Shown piece after piece: positions 41,300 to 49,658 of a stretch of DNA of 64,000 bases; the stretch's first letter is position 1, and each line of letters starts with the position of its first letter. The stretch is from JAUSFM01 sp964343705 (GTDB lineage: Archaea > Nanobdellota > Nanobdellia > Woesearchaeales > UBA12501), in the NCBI GenBank assembly GCA_964343705.1, contig CAYFJX010000007.1:1-64000 (forward strand), given 5' to 3'. The position numbers were made by a program, and so were the translations under genes. The notes below the pieces were generated by a model that was not told the DNA's origin, searched no databases, and saw only the letters and a program-made list of their open reading frames with translations.

Positions 41300-41316
41300 T
41301 GGATATAATATCCAAC
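41300..41316 (-). promoter_or_regulatory. Perfect palindrome overlapping the promoter of the small membrane operon
   Basis: TTGGATATAATATCCAA is a perfect 8-bp dyad around one base, located 27-43 nt before the ATG at 41273. On the minus strand it contains the TATA-like ATATTATAT, so a dimeric repressor bound here would block transcription. Confidence 0.6.
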
Positions 41317-41354
41317 TGGTTTAAAAGCTTTGTGTTTTACTCTCAAAAACCAAT

Positions 41355-41386
41355 AAAGAAAAAGAAAAAAAGATCCCCCCGGATCC
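41355..41386 (-). terminator. Hairpin plus T-run terminator of the wHTH gene
   Basis: On the minus strand GATCC-GGGG-GGATC is followed at once by TTTTTTTCTTTTTC. This is an unusual bacterial-style intrinsic terminator in an otherwise T-tract-terminated genome. It lies about 40 bp after the stop of the wHTH gene. Confidence 0.6.
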
Positions 41387-41425
41387 TTCTATGGCTCCTT
41401 GAATACCGCGTCCTCACTTGTGTGA

Positions 41426-41959
41426 TTATGAAAAAAAGTGTGCCAACTGTTTGTTCTCATATCGTCGGCTTACTGCTTTGTTTACTTTTACTACCTTATG
41501 CTTTCGTTGTAACTTGCGAAATTCAGAATCAAGTTTAAGGAATACCTGTCCCCCTTGGTCCTTTGCCAAAACAGGTATCCCCTTATCGATTAATGAGGTG
41601 ATGAATGCGCGAATGTCTTCTTCTGACATGTTAATTGTTCTTTTAACAAAGTCTAGTGTCAGAAAATCTTTGTGTGAGCAGAGAACTTGGAAGAGTGCTT
41701 GCTCATCATTGTTTAGTTCAATGGTAATTTTTGTTTGCCACATGATTTGATTGAACATCATGTGCATAGTATCAATACGGGAGTTTAGTTTTTCAAGTTT
41801 GCTTTCTATTTGTTCAACACTAGTTTGTGTACTGTTGATTTCTTCTGTATTCTCATTGATTGCGAGAAGATGATCATCACATGCTTCTTGGATTGTGCTC
41901 ATGTCTTTTGTGATTCCGCTGACTTCGCTCTTCAGAGAACTAACTATGTCTCTTTTCAT
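41426..41959 (-). CDS. Coiled-coil winged-helix regulator
   Basis: This is a protein of about 177 aa. The frame is open from 42076, but the ATG at 41959 is chosen because GGGGGTGTTAGGT precedes it and a TATA box (TTTAAAT, 42003-42009) would put the RNA start near 41980. Residues ~5-70 form a coiled-coil that should dimerise. Residues ~85-155 look like a winged helix (LFQVLCSHKDFLTLDFVKRT, then IRAFITSLIDKGIPVLA). The C-terminus is strongly basic. It is probably a DNA-binding regulator. The inverted repeat next to its TATA box suggests autoregulation. Confidence 0.75.
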   Translation of the reverse strand: MKRDIVSSLKSEVSGITKDMSTIQEACDDHLLAINENTEEINSTQTSVEQIESKLEKLNSRIDTMHMMFNQIMWQTKITIELNNDEQALFQVLCSHKDFLTLDFVKRTINMSEEDIRAFITSLIDKGIPVLAKDQGGQVFLKLDSEFRKLQRKHKVVKVNKAVSRRYENKQLAHFFS

Positions 41960-42014
41960 ACCTAACACCCCCAATGTATCAGAAATAGGTGAACAGTTGC
42001 TGTTTAAATGTTTT

Positions 42015-42036
42015 GTGTCACACCTTTCCGTGACAC
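42015..42036. promoter_or_regulatory. Inverted repeat upstream of the wHTH promoter
   Basis: GTGTCA and TGACAC are separated by 10 bp, directly upstream of the minus-strand TATA box (42003-42009). This is a plausible operator for the wHTH protein or an activator. Confidence 0.45.
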
Positions 42037-42264
42037 TTATGGGTACACATTGTTGTCGTTGTTGAATCACAATCACCTTTTTTTCCGTTACTTTTCTTCG
42101 TTTCCGTTATTTCCGATGCTTCCTTATAGTCCTTTCTAGGCGTCTCTTCCTTTAAATAGTTATGTCATCATCCTCCAGTGTAATCGGGATTTTACCGTTA
42201 TTTAAGGTGGGAATTTGTATACTGGGGGAGTTTTAGGCACATTTAGCGAGCTAACATTAGTGAC

Positions 42265-42282
42265 TATCGGAAATTTCCGATA
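42265..42282. promoter_or_regulatory. 18-bp perfect palindrome in the divergent intergenic region
   Basis: TATCGGAAATTTCCGATA is a perfect palindrome about 50 bp before the METTL5-like gene. Related TTTCCG strings occur several times between 42075 and 42115 (for example GTTTCCGTTATTTCCGATG). The region 41960-42331 holds no gene, only these sites and the promoters. Confidence 0.5.
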
Positions 42283-42331
42283 CTCGCTGTACACCACAAA
42301 CTTTACATAGATTGCTTACCTCATTATTCCT

Positions 42332-43015
42332 ATGGAAGATCAAATAAAACTATCGGATGTAGCCCCTAGCTTACCACCTATGCCTTCTAAAGTTCGTTTG
42401 GCAATGGAAATGTCAAAACTCAAAGTGTTTGACCAGCCAGATGTGCAGGCAGAGCAATATCCTATGGATGGGGATACTGGTGCAGAAGTATTATGGGATG
42501 CAAACTTTAAGGGGGATATTGAAGGTCGTCGTATAGCTGATCTTGGTTGCGGAACAGGTATACTGGGGATTGGAGCATTGCTTCTTGGTGCTGGGCATGT
42601 TTGTTTTGTCGATAACGATGATAAAGCACTTGCTATTTTGAAAGAAAATCTAACAAGTCACCCATTTGTACAAGAAACAATCTCAGTACATCATAAAGAC
42701 GTGAATGACTTCACAGAAAATGTTGATGTGGTGATTCAAAATCCACCCTTTGGTACCAGACAAAAACACGCTGATAAGGAATTTCTCAAAAAAGCATTTG
42801 AACTTGCGCCAGTTATTTATACCTTCCATAAGGCAACTAGCAAGGACTTTATTGCTAAGATCAGCGAAGACCATGGATATGCTATTAGCCAATATTACGA
42901 GTTTGATTTCCCCATTAAAATGGCTCATTTATTCCACAAAAGGAAGATCCATCGGGTTAAAGTGGGGTGTTGGAGGCTTGAGCGGAAACAGCGAGTAATA
43001 CCCAAAGCTTTATAA
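42332..43015 (+). CDS. METTL5-like N6-adenine methyltransferase
   Basis: This 227-aa class I methyltransferase has the SAM-binding motif DLGCGTGILGIG near residue 69. The catalytic NPPF motif (VIQNPPFGTRQ, near 139) is typical of N6-adenine enzymes. Length and layout match archaeal orthologues of METTL5, which methylates an adenine in the small-subunit rRNA. The end of the gene overlaps the promoter of the Rpo11 gene (its TATA box lies in the last codons). An adenine in 16S rRNA is the likely target. Confidence 0.88.
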   Translation: MEDQIKLSDVAPSLPPMPSKVRLAMEMSKLKVFDQPDVQAEQYPMDGDTGAEVLWDANFKGDIEGRRIADLGCGTGILGIGALLLGAGHVCFVDNDDKALAILKENLTSHPFVQETISVHHKDVNDFTENVDVVIQNPPFGTRQKHADKEFLKKAFELAPVIYTFHKATSKDFIAKISEDHGYAISQYYEFDFPIKMAHLFHKRKIHRVKVGCWRLERKQRVIPKAL

Positions 43016-43016
43016 A
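43007..43016 (+). promoter_or_regulatory. TATA box of the Rpo11 gene, inside the upstream gene
   Basis: CTTTATAAAT covers the final codons of the methyltransferase gene. Its centre is about 28 nt before the ATG at 43040, which supports 43040 rather than 43016 as the start of Rpo11 (leaderless). Confidence 0.6.
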
Positions 43017-43039
43017 TGAAGTCAATTCTCATGCACATT

Positions 43040-43315
43040 ATGGAACTTACAGTACTTGAAGAGACCAAAACCCGTATGGTATTTGAGCTAAAAGGCGAAG
43101 ACCATACTTTCTGTGGTGTATTAAAAGATCAACTAAATCAAGATAAAGATGTTAAGGTTGCAACCTACTCTGTTGATCACCCACTTATTGGTTGTCCACG
43201 TTTTATTCTAGAAACATCTGGCAAAGAACCTAGAAAAGCAGTTACTGATGCTCTGGGAAAACTCAAAAAAACATTTGCTGCTTTTAAAAAATCAATAGAA
43301 AAAGAAGTTAAATAA
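43040..43315 (+). CDS. rpoL: DNA-directed RNA polymerase subunit Rpo11 (L)
   Basis: This protein of about 91 aa starts MELTVLEETKTRMVFELKGE, the conserved beginning of archaeal Rpo11/eukaryotic RPB11. It keeps the HTFCGVLKDQL helix and the VDHPLIGCPRFILET core near the middle. Rpo11 pairs with Rpo3 in the polymerase assembly platform. The upstream in-frame ATG at 43016 would add eight residues not seen in the family. The TATA box and family length favour 43040. It is the clearest core archaeal marker in the window. Confidence 0.93.
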   Translation: MELTVLEETKTRMVFELKGEDHTFCGVLKDQLNQDKDVKVATYSVDHPLIGCPRFILETSGKEPRKAVTDALGKLKKTFAAFKKSIEKEVK

Positions 43316-43316
43316 G

Positions 43317-44513
43317 TTATTGCAATGCTTCTAACCTAATTGGCCACTTTCCTTGTTTTAAAATTTCTCTTGCAGCTTTTGCCATTAATTCTTCTGTTTC
43401 AGCAAGAATAACAGGGGAACCACCTTGTCCATTAGGCAGGTAATGATGTACTATTTTATTAAAATCAAATTCTATTGGAACAACTGCAGAAGAATGTATT
43501 AATCTTGCTTCATTTTCTCCTTCATCTGTTTGAAAAATATAGGCAGTCTGTCGCATTTTACCTGGGTCGTAAAATTCATTAATATCATTAAGAGTTGGGA
43601 GATCATCGCGCTGATCCATTCTTTCTTCCCAAAGTGCGTAGAAGGTGTATGCTTTTGCATCAATTCCTTCTTCACTGCCCTTTGGAATGTGGGTGGTAAG
43701 AAAGCTTGACTTACGTAAGTCTTCATCATTTCGTGGTCTGCGCCCATCAAAACGTACTAAGCAGTCACCTCCCACGTAAGGTCCTCCTTTTGCAACAACT
43801 GTTTTCATTCCTGTTCGAATAACTTCCCCCATTGCTCCGTCGTTGCCAACATCGTATTCGAGATGTACCACTTCAAGTCTTCCTGAAATGGTTGCATGTG
43901 CTTCTTTAGGTTTTTTATTTAGTCTTAGCATTCGTATGGGTGTTAGCCCATGATGTTTAATCGCAGCAACAATTGCTTCAAGTCCCTCGTCAGATTCTGC
44001 AAGCATCATTCGAGCACCATTTTTTGGTTCAGGCAAGATATGTTCAACAATCATTTCAGGACTCATGTGAAGTTGTTTAGGTGAATCACCATTGATTGCA
44101 TATCTTCCCTTTCCTTCACTACTTTCTCTTTGAAAATAAGGGATTACCCGAGGATTTCCAGGATCAAAATATTTGCCAATTTCTTTTCTGGTTGGTAAGT
44201 CTTCTTCTCTTTCCATATCATCTTCCCACTTGCCATAAAGCACATACTCTTCAGGGGAAAGTCCATCACCAACATCTTGTGTGTCAGTTGCAACAAGAAA
44301 AGCTAAAGTTATTGGTGTTCTCCGTACTCTTTTGCCAGTAATTCTAACAAGGCACTCACTCCCCACATACTGTGCGCCATTCTTGACGTCAATAACTTCA
44401 CCAGTTTCCACTAAATTTCCTACTGCTAACTCAATTGATGAGTGAGGGTTTGCTCTTTCAAGGTACACACGTTCAAGTCGTCCTCGTTGTTCTTCAGGTA
44501 CTTCACCATTCAT
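43317..44513 (-). CDS. Protein with internal tandem duplication, function unknown
   Basis: This 398-aa protein is built from two related halves of ~190 residues. YVGSECLVRITGKRVRR in the first half matches YVGGDCLVRFDGRRPRN in the second. Likewise YVLYGKWEDDMEREEDLPT matches YTFYALWEERMDQRDDLPT, and KYFDPGNPRV matches EFYDPGKMRQ. Each half ends in a helical segment with PIR (TPIRMLRLNK, WPIRLEALQ). A strand-rich fold with invariant Cys, Arg, Trp, Asp and Pro residues is likely. I do not recognise the domain. It is cytosolic and convergent with rpoL, 1 nt apart. Confidence 0.78.
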   Translation of the reverse strand: MNGEVPEEQRGRLERVYLERANPHSSIELAVGNLVETGEVIDVKNGAQYVGSECLVRITGKRVRRTPITLAFLVATDTQDVGDGLSPEEYVLYGKWEDDMEREEDLPTRKEIGKYFDPGNPRVIPYFQRESSEGKGRYAINGDSPKQLHMSPEMIVEHILPEPKNGARMMLAESDEGLEAIVAAIKHHGLTPIRMLRLNKKPKEAHATISGRLEVVHLEYDVGNDGAMGEVIRTGMKTVVAKGGPYVGGDCLVRFDGRRPRNDEDLRKSSFLTTHIPKGSEEGIDAKAYTFYALWEERMDQRDDLPTLNDINEFYDPGKMRQTAYIFQTDEGENEARLIHSSAVVPIEFDFNKIVHHYLPNGQGGSPVILAETEELMAKAAREILKQGKWPIRLEALQ

Positions 44514-44653
44514 GGTTGGTGGGTAGAAATAAAAGACTTTTAAGCCTTACCCTTTATACCCTCGTCAAAGCACTAAAAACACAACCTTTAAAAAGGGGTT
44601 TTTGTCATTTAGGTGATAACACTTCAAAAAAATAGTATGTTTGGGACGGTGAG

Positions 44654-45100
44654 ATGAACGAAGCATTTGGACCCCACCTGACACTTGACCTGTCGGGATG
44701 TGCAAGAGAAAAGTTGACCAGCCTTAAATTGGTCTACGATGTTCTAGATGATTTACCTACACACATGGGAATGACTAAACTAATTCCTCCCTATGCAATG
44801 GAATATAAAGAAGGAAAAGTTCCTACAGATTGGGGTGTTACAGGTTTTGTTGTTATTGCAGAAAGTCACATTAGCATTCACACATTTCCAGAAAAAGGAT
44901 ATGTTTTCATTGACTTATTTTCTTGCAAACCATTTGAAATTGAACGAGCTATTAAGTATTTGCGTGATATATTTCAGCCGCAAAAGTGTGCAATGAACCT
45001 GGTAAGTCGTGGATTAGACTTTCCAAGGGATAGACCAGCACAGCCTCCTGTCGTTGAAGATATTCCTGAGACAAGCTTGAATGTTGATAGGCAGTCATAA
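44654..45100 (+). CDS. speD: S-adenosylmethionine decarboxylase proenzyme
   Basis: This 148-aa proenzyme of the small prokaryotic class has the motif AESHISIHTFPEKGYVFID. Self-cleavage before Ser71 (E70-S71) creates the pyruvoyl group. His76 and Cys91 lie at the expected +5 and +20 positions as processing and catalytic residues. The enzyme makes decarboxylated SAM for spermidine or agmatine-derived polyamines. The N-terminus is slightly extended compared with bacterial SpeD. Other polyamine genes are not adjacent. GGTGAG just before the ATG is the ribosome site. Confidence 0.93.
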   Translation: MNEAFGPHLTLDLSGCAREKLTSLKLVYDVLDDLPTHMGMTKLIPPYAMEYKEGKVPTDWGVTGFVVIAESHISIHTFPEKGYVFIDLFSCKPFEIERAIKYLRDIFQPQKCAMNLVSRGLDFPRDRPAQPPVVEDIPETSLNVDRQS

Positions 45101-45110
45101 CTTAAATAAA

Positions 45111-45974
45111 TTAATTCTTTGCAGGTGCAACAAGTGGTACAAAGTTAATTTCTGGCCCTATTTTTTCATGTTCTTTTAACTCTCCATTCTCATAAGTCAA
45201 TTTATGTAACAACTTATAAGGGTATAGGATGATGCCAGTTCCATCTCGTAAAGACTGTGCTATTACATCTGGTTTGAAAGTAGGATGCAGTTCTGAAAAA
45301 GGATAGGTGGGCAAGTGCACTACTGGCTGAGCAGAAAACATAATTCTGTCATAAGGGCCTTTTTTTGGAAAACCATTGAAGCCATTACCCAAGTATAGTT
45401 GTGCTCTTTTTCCATACTCAGGTCCAAAGTGTTTTCTCAAGTTTTTCCTGCCAAAGTTTACTAATTGTAATTTTCTATCAACCCCAACAACTTGTGCACC
45501 TAATTCTCCAAGCACTGCAGCAGCATAACCACATCCACTGCCAACTTCACACACACGCATACCCGGCTTAACTTGTAACTGGGTAATCATACTTCCAACA
45601 AGAGATGGCTGCGAGCATGTTTGCCCATAACCAATCTCAATTGGTCTGTCTTTGTAGGCATCTCGGCGAACAGTAATGTTAACGCTTTTAGCGCCATGTA
45701 ATGTTGATGCCATTCTACCTATGATTCCAGGTAGTTCATCGCTATCTTGGTACCCTCTAATGAACTTTGCCGCTCCTTGATAGAGAATTTGAAACGTAAA
45801 ATTATTGAGCTCATCTAGCTCTTTAGCGTCAACAACTTTCACTTGGTCCTCAGCCCACTCAGGTAGGAACTCTTTTCTATCAACACGCATCATTGCATCT
45901 AGGACAGCTGGATCAATAGGGAGATCTGATCTGAGAACACGTTCAATAAGCGTTTGTGTGGTTTCTTCTGGCAT
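45111..45974 (-). CDS. pcm: Protein-L-isoaspartate O-methyltransferase
   Basis: This protein of about 287 aa has the Pcm signatures: DAMMRVDRKEFLPEWA near the N-terminus, the substrate loop GYGQTCSQPSLVGSM and the SAM-binding CEVGSGCGYAAAVL near residue 145. The start is the ATG at 45974; the TTG at 45983 is unlikely. Pcm methylates isoaspartyl residues of aged proteins to start their repair. The protein is longer than typical ~210-aa Pcm because of an insertion around residues 45-85 and a longer C-terminus. A TATA-like AATATTAAAA lies ~28 bp upstream. Confidence 0.9.
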   Translation of the reverse strand: MPEETTQTLIERVLRSDLPIDPAVLDAMMRVDRKEFLPEWAEDQVKVVDAKELDELNNFTFQILYQGAAKFIRGYQDSDELPGIIGRMASTLHGAKSVNITVRRDAYKDRPIEIGYGQTCSQPSLVGSMITQLQVKPGMRVCEVGSGCGYAAAVLGELGAQVVGVDRKLQLVNFGRKNLRKHFGPEYGKRAQLYLGNGFNGFPKKGPYDRIMFSAQPVVHLPTYPFSELHPTFKPDVIAQSLRDGTGIILYPYKLLHKLTYENGELKEHEKIGPEINFVPLVAPAKN

Positions 45975-46012
45975 AGACTGCAAGATTTTGAGGTTCTTTT
46001 TAATATTTACTA

Positions 46013-46037
46013 ATAGAAAAAAGAAAAAAAGAAAAAA
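46013..46037 (-). terminator. T-rich terminator of the M20 peptidase gene
   Basis: On the minus strand, TTTTTTCTTTTTTTCTTTTT follows the stop of the peptidase gene at 46038, before the start of pcm. Confidence 0.6.
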
Positions 46038-47117
46038 TTATGTTCCTTGCAGAAAAGAGGTAAGATCCTTGTATGCACGTTCCAAACCTTTAACCAACAC
46101 ACGCTCATTTGGTCCATGTAAATCAACTCCTTCAGGACCAAAGACTACTGCTGGACACGTTGCCCATTTTGCGTCAGTAGATCCTCTCTCAGCCTTAAGT
46201 GTGTAGCCATGGTTAAGCAAGTGCTGCACATCACTGTTGTTAGGATCTGTGTTTAATGGTGGTGCGTCAACAATAAAGCTTGCTTGTACACCAAGACGTG
46301 CAGCAATGCCAAGTATGTTGTCATAGACTTGGGTTACATTAAGGTGTGGCTGCAATCTAATATCAAAGCCAGCTTCAAGGTATCCAGGATTTTGGCCAAG
46401 TGTTTCAAGCGACCCAGTTTTATTAATATAAACTGGGCTGACAATTGATGGCCCAAGATCAGGGTCTGCACCAAGTTGACCAACATACCTATCAAGTTCT
46501 TCCAAGAAACGTTGGTATGTTCTTACAGTGTTTGCTCCACCTGTCTTCACATGGCTTGTATCATTTTTTGCTGTGACACTAAAACGTAATACACCAAAGT
46601 GTTTTGTGGTTATGGTACCACAGCGTGGTTCAAGTGCAATGACAAAGTCATCATTGCCCAAGTTTAGGTCTTCCAAAATTGGCTTTGCTCCATGATAACC
46701 ACCTATTTCTTCGTCAGTGGTCAACACAAGTGAAGTGTTTTTTTCTAGCTGTTCCAATGGGACACTGGCAAAAGCGTGGAGAGCAGCGGCAGCAGGACCT
46801 TTTGCATCTGCTGTTCCTCTTCCAACGATGCAACCATCCTTTTTGTAAGGTGTCCATTGTCCTTCATCACTTACATCAACTACATCAAGATGCCCAACCA
46901 GAACATTGGTGTTCTGTTTTCCTGCATCTCTGTGTGCTATCAAGCTGTAATAGATGGTGCCTTTTTTTGCGTTCTCATAGCTGACAACATCTGATGTGAT
47001 ACCACACAACTGTAATTCATTCTGAGCTACTTCTATGACTTCTTTGCTCAATTCTCCTGTCTTGGATGGAACGCTGAGCAGGCGATCCAGACTTCTTACT
47101 ATTCTTGTAACTACCAT
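46038..47117 (-). CDS. M20 family metallopeptidase (ArgE/DapE/CPG2-like)
   Basis: This 359-aa enzyme shows the M20 zinc-ligand motifs: GHLDVVDV near residue 75, GRGTADAKGP near 98 (bridging Asp), TTDEEIGG near 134 (catalytic Glu and ligand), EPRCG near 165 and the C-terminal HGPNE. It also has the dimerisation lid between. M20 enzymes remove acyl or amino acid groups, for example from N-acetylated amino acids, dipeptides or succinyl-diaminopimelate. Substrate specificity cannot be read here. A GGAGGAGGA ribosome site precedes the ATG. Confidence 0.9.
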   Translation of the reverse strand: MVVTRIVRSLDRLLSVPSKTGELSKEVIEVAQNELQLCGITSDVVSYENAKKGTIYYSLIAHRDAGKQNTNVLVGHLDVVDVSDEGQWTPYKKDGCIVGRGTADAKGPAAAALHAFASVPLEQLEKNTSLVLTTDEEIGGYHGAKPILEDLNLGNDDFVIALEPRCGTITTKHFGVLRFSVTAKNDTSHVKTGGANTVRTYQRFLEELDRYVGQLGADPDLGPSIVSPVYINKTGSLETLGQNPGYLEAGFDIRLQPHLNVTQVYDNILGIAARLGVQASFIVDAPPLNTDPNNSDVQHLLNHGYTLKAERGSTDAKWATCPAVVFGPEGVDLHGPNERVLVKGLERAYKDLTSFLQGT

Positions 47118-47410
47118 GATTATCCTCCTCCGAGTTGTTTATAGAATCGTCTGATACATATTGCAGTGCAGACTAGTTTTAATCAAAAACTGCGTCTCAG
47201 GGAGAAACATCTTATCAAGCTACAAAGTTGGATATTCTTATAGGCTTGTTAGAAAGACAAAAGACAATGAGACGCGATTATCGCATAGACATAGAAAAAA
47301 CTACAGAAAACAATGCTTTATTTCCAAAAGATAATGATAGCTCTTGCATGCATCTATATACGCGCTCATCATATAAATACTTTTGTATTGCTTGCCACTT
47401 CAACATTTAG
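47118..47410. other. Intergenic region between divergent genes
   Basis: It contains the ribosome site of the M20 gene, an inverted repeat GCGTCTCA/TGAGACGC (around 47191 and 47268) and a TATA box ATATAAATAC (47371-47380) for the following plus-strand gene. The short frame 47228-47410 has no ribosome site and is not accepted as a gene. Confidence 0.5.
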
Positions 47411-48166
47411 ATGAAAAACTATTTAACCAATGACATTGTTGTAACTTGTATGCAAAAATACACCATGGAAAAAGACTTTGAAAAAATAACAGAAGAAGAA
47501 CTGGCTAAACCTATAGCAACTAAGAAAAAATCACGCTGGTGGGCACTTGGTGTTGCAGGGTTTTTGATTTTACTTATGGCAGCCTTTGTGTTGCCAATGG
47601 ATACAGTTAAGTGGGATCCTGCTCCAAGGGATGTTCCACAACTCAAAGAGGTTCTTGTTGGTCTTAGCATTGATGTTAACAATGAAACTAATCTTGTTGG
47701 TGCTGTATCACCTCAAGACTACAAGCACCTTGTGACTCCACAGGATCCAACTATAAAAGTTGTTGCCGATCGTGTTGCAGCGCAGTCCTGCCCACCACAT
47801 GCAACGTGTACTGCCAAAGCTCTGTTCTATTTTGTTCGCGATAACTTTGCCTATGTTCCAGATCCTGCAAAGTTTGAATTTGTAAAAAGCCCTAAGATGG
47901 CACTTGCTAGCACTGCAGGTGACTGTGACGATGCAAGTGTGCTTCTTGCTAACTTGCTCCAATCAGTGGGTATTAGAACACGATTTGCTTTTGTACCTGG
48001 CCATGTTTGGGTGCAGGCGTGGATTCCTGATGCACGGAAACATTACAAAGTAAATGATAAAAACTCATGGAGTTATGGTTGGATTAATGTTGACGCAACA
48101 TGTCACAATTGTGACTTTGGTGAACTAGCACCACAATATCAAAGAAAGAAAATGAGTTTTGTTTAA
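47411..48166 (+). CDS. Membrane-anchored transglutaminase-like protein
   Basis: This 251-aa protein has a short charged N-terminus, a membrane helix (~residue 43-63, WWALGVAGFLILLMAAFVLP) and an external or cytosolic transglutaminase core. The triad is visible: Cys in STAGDCDDASVLLANLLQSVG (~171), His in FVPGHVWVQAW (~197) and Asp in INVDATC (~226). The TGc fold in archaea is usually a protease or amidase. The start is uncertain: ATG 47411 fits the TATA box at 47371-47380, and ATGs 47450 and 47465 are also possible. It is convergent with the secreted Asp/Cys-repeat protein, overlapping by 4 bp. Confidence 0.85.
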   Translation: MKNYLTNDIVVTCMQKYTMEKDFEKITEEELAKPIATKKKSRWWALGVAGFLILLMAAFVLPMDTVKWDPAPRDVPQLKEVLVGLSIDVNNETNLVGAVSPQDYKHLVTPQDPTIKVVADRVAAQSCPPHATCTAKALFYFVRDNFAYVPDPAKFEFVKSPKMALASTAGDCDDASVLLANLLQSVGIRTRFAFVPGHVWVQAWIPDARKHYKVNDKNSWSYGWINVDATCHNCDFGELAPQYQRKKMSFV

Positions 48167-49521
48167 TGCTTACGTTTCTTTACCTTCTTACACGCTTTTC
48201 GTAATGCCATGCACGCGGCAACAAAGAGAAGAACAACAATGGCACCGAGAGCTCCTGTTAAAAGTTCATCTTTTCCAGATTTTTGAATAGTAACAATCCT
48301 TTCTTTTTGCTTAGGAACTTCTTGTACTTGTTCAGCTAGTTTTGCAGCAAGTTCTTTTGCAAGCTGTGCTGCTCGCTCTTCTTCTTGCTGGCGTTTTTGT
48401 TGTTCAAGAGCAAGTTTTTGAGCTAATTCATCCTGTCTTTCACGCACATCACGCAGTTGTTGTCGTTGTCTATCTCGTCGTTCTTGTTCTTTTGCAAGTG
48501 CTGCTTCAAGTCGTTCTTCTCTAGTATCTTGTTCAGGACAGAACTCATAGTCTTGCAATGAGCACAGAAGTGATTCATCAGCGTTTGTTAATTCAAGACA
48601 CTTGTTTTGCTTGTTGCACTTTTCTATTTGTGATTGTAATTCATTACAGTAAGGGTCTCCTCTAATGTTGTCACACCTATTGGCTAGGCTTGGAGCTCCT
48701 ACACAAAAAGAGTGTATTGGGTTTTGTGTGCAGAATCGTCGCATTCCTACAAGCGCTGGATCGCACAGTGGATTACCTGCGTCCCTATCACAAATTTGTA
48801 ACAATGCATTAAGTCCTAATCCTTTACAGAAAATGTTTCGTGGGTGATCTCTGCAAAATCGGTTATAATCAAGTTTTTCAATATTATCAGTTGGGTCTTC
48901 ACAACCAGCGTCTTCTAAGTCAACAATGCCATTACCATCATCATCAAGACCATTGTCACATTGTGGACCAAACTCGTTTTTCTCGCTTGCTCTATTGCGA
49001 TTATTGTTACACCCTGGATCATCAAGGTCAAACAAGCCATCATTATCATTATCTATATTATCATTACACACTGGTTCGGTTTCATCATTATCATTGGGCA
49101 TGCCGCATCCAGGATCTTGCATATCTATGTTGTTATCATTGTCATTATCAATAAGATCATTACAATCAAATGCACCAACTGTTCGTACTTGTGCGCCAAC
49201 ACCATTGTATTCCCCTCTAAAATCTCTTTTTGCTATAGCACAGGTAACAGTGTCGCCATTTTGCAGGCCTTGTGGCCTAAATGAAACAACTCGCTTGTCA
49301 GTTTCACGACTAAATAGAAGTTGGTCTATATCATTGTTTTTGAAGAATTCAAACTTGAACACGCCAGCTTCTTCTACTGTATACTCACACGTCATTTGGG
49401 AAAGTCGTGTTGGGTGGGTGGGAGTTAGTTGAACATCATTGCCCCATTGCCAGGGAACAGCGCTTACACTAACAGCCATAAGACAGATTAATACCACTAT
49501 TAGTATCCCACGTTGTTTCAT
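48163..49521 (-). CDS. Secreted, membrane-anchored protein with calcium-type Asp/Cys repeats
   Basis: This is a 452-aa protein. It has a signal peptide (residues ~1-22, ILIVVLICLMAVSVSA), an Ig-like region to ~110, and three consecutive ~35-residue repeats (~115-215) of the pattern C-(N/D)-D-x-x-D-(N/D)-D-x-(D/N)-x-x-x-D-x-x-D-x-G-C. These look like Ca2+-binding thrombospondin-3-like loops pinned by disulphides. A Cys-rich segment (~225-325) and a long charged coiled-coil (~325-405) follow. A C-terminal membrane helix (~418-438) and a basic tail come last. The layout is that of a cell-surface stalk protein. It is convergent with the transglutaminase-like gene. Confidence 0.85.
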   Translation of the reverse strand: MKQRGILIVVLICLMAVSVSAVPWQWGNDVQLTPTHPTRLSQMTCEYTVEEAGVFKFEFFKNNDIDQLLFSRETDKRVVSFRPQGLQNGDTVTCAIAKRDFRGEYNGVGAQVRTVGAFDCNDLIDNDNDNNIDMQDPGCGMPNDNDETEPVCNDNIDNDNDGLFDLDDPGCNNNRNRASEKNEFGPQCDNGLDDDGNGIVDLEDAGCEDPTDNIEKLDYNRFCRDHPRNIFCKGLGLNALLQICDRDAGNPLCDPALVGMRRFCTQNPIHSFCVGAPSLANRCDNIRGDPYCNELQSQIEKCNKQNKCLELTNADESLLCSLQDYEFCPEQDTREERLEAALAKEQERRDRQRQQLRDVRERQDELAQKLALEQQKRQQEEERAAQLAKELAAKLAEQVQEVPKQKERIVTIQKSGKDELLTGALGAIVVLLFVAACMALRKACKKVKKRKH

Positions 49522-49658
49522 AAGGAGTTGTGTGGAGTCTGGCTTTTTAAAGTTTGTTCTACCTTTAAAAAGCGAAAGGCTTATAAAGGACCTCTTCGAA
49601 AAGTGAGATTCAGAAGAAAAAAATGAGTGTGTTTAGCTGATAAAGAGGTGTTTAGGTA

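Noticed and set aside
47228..47410. 60-aa frame before the transglutaminase-like gene
   Set aside because: It has no ribosome site and contains the TATA box of the following gene.
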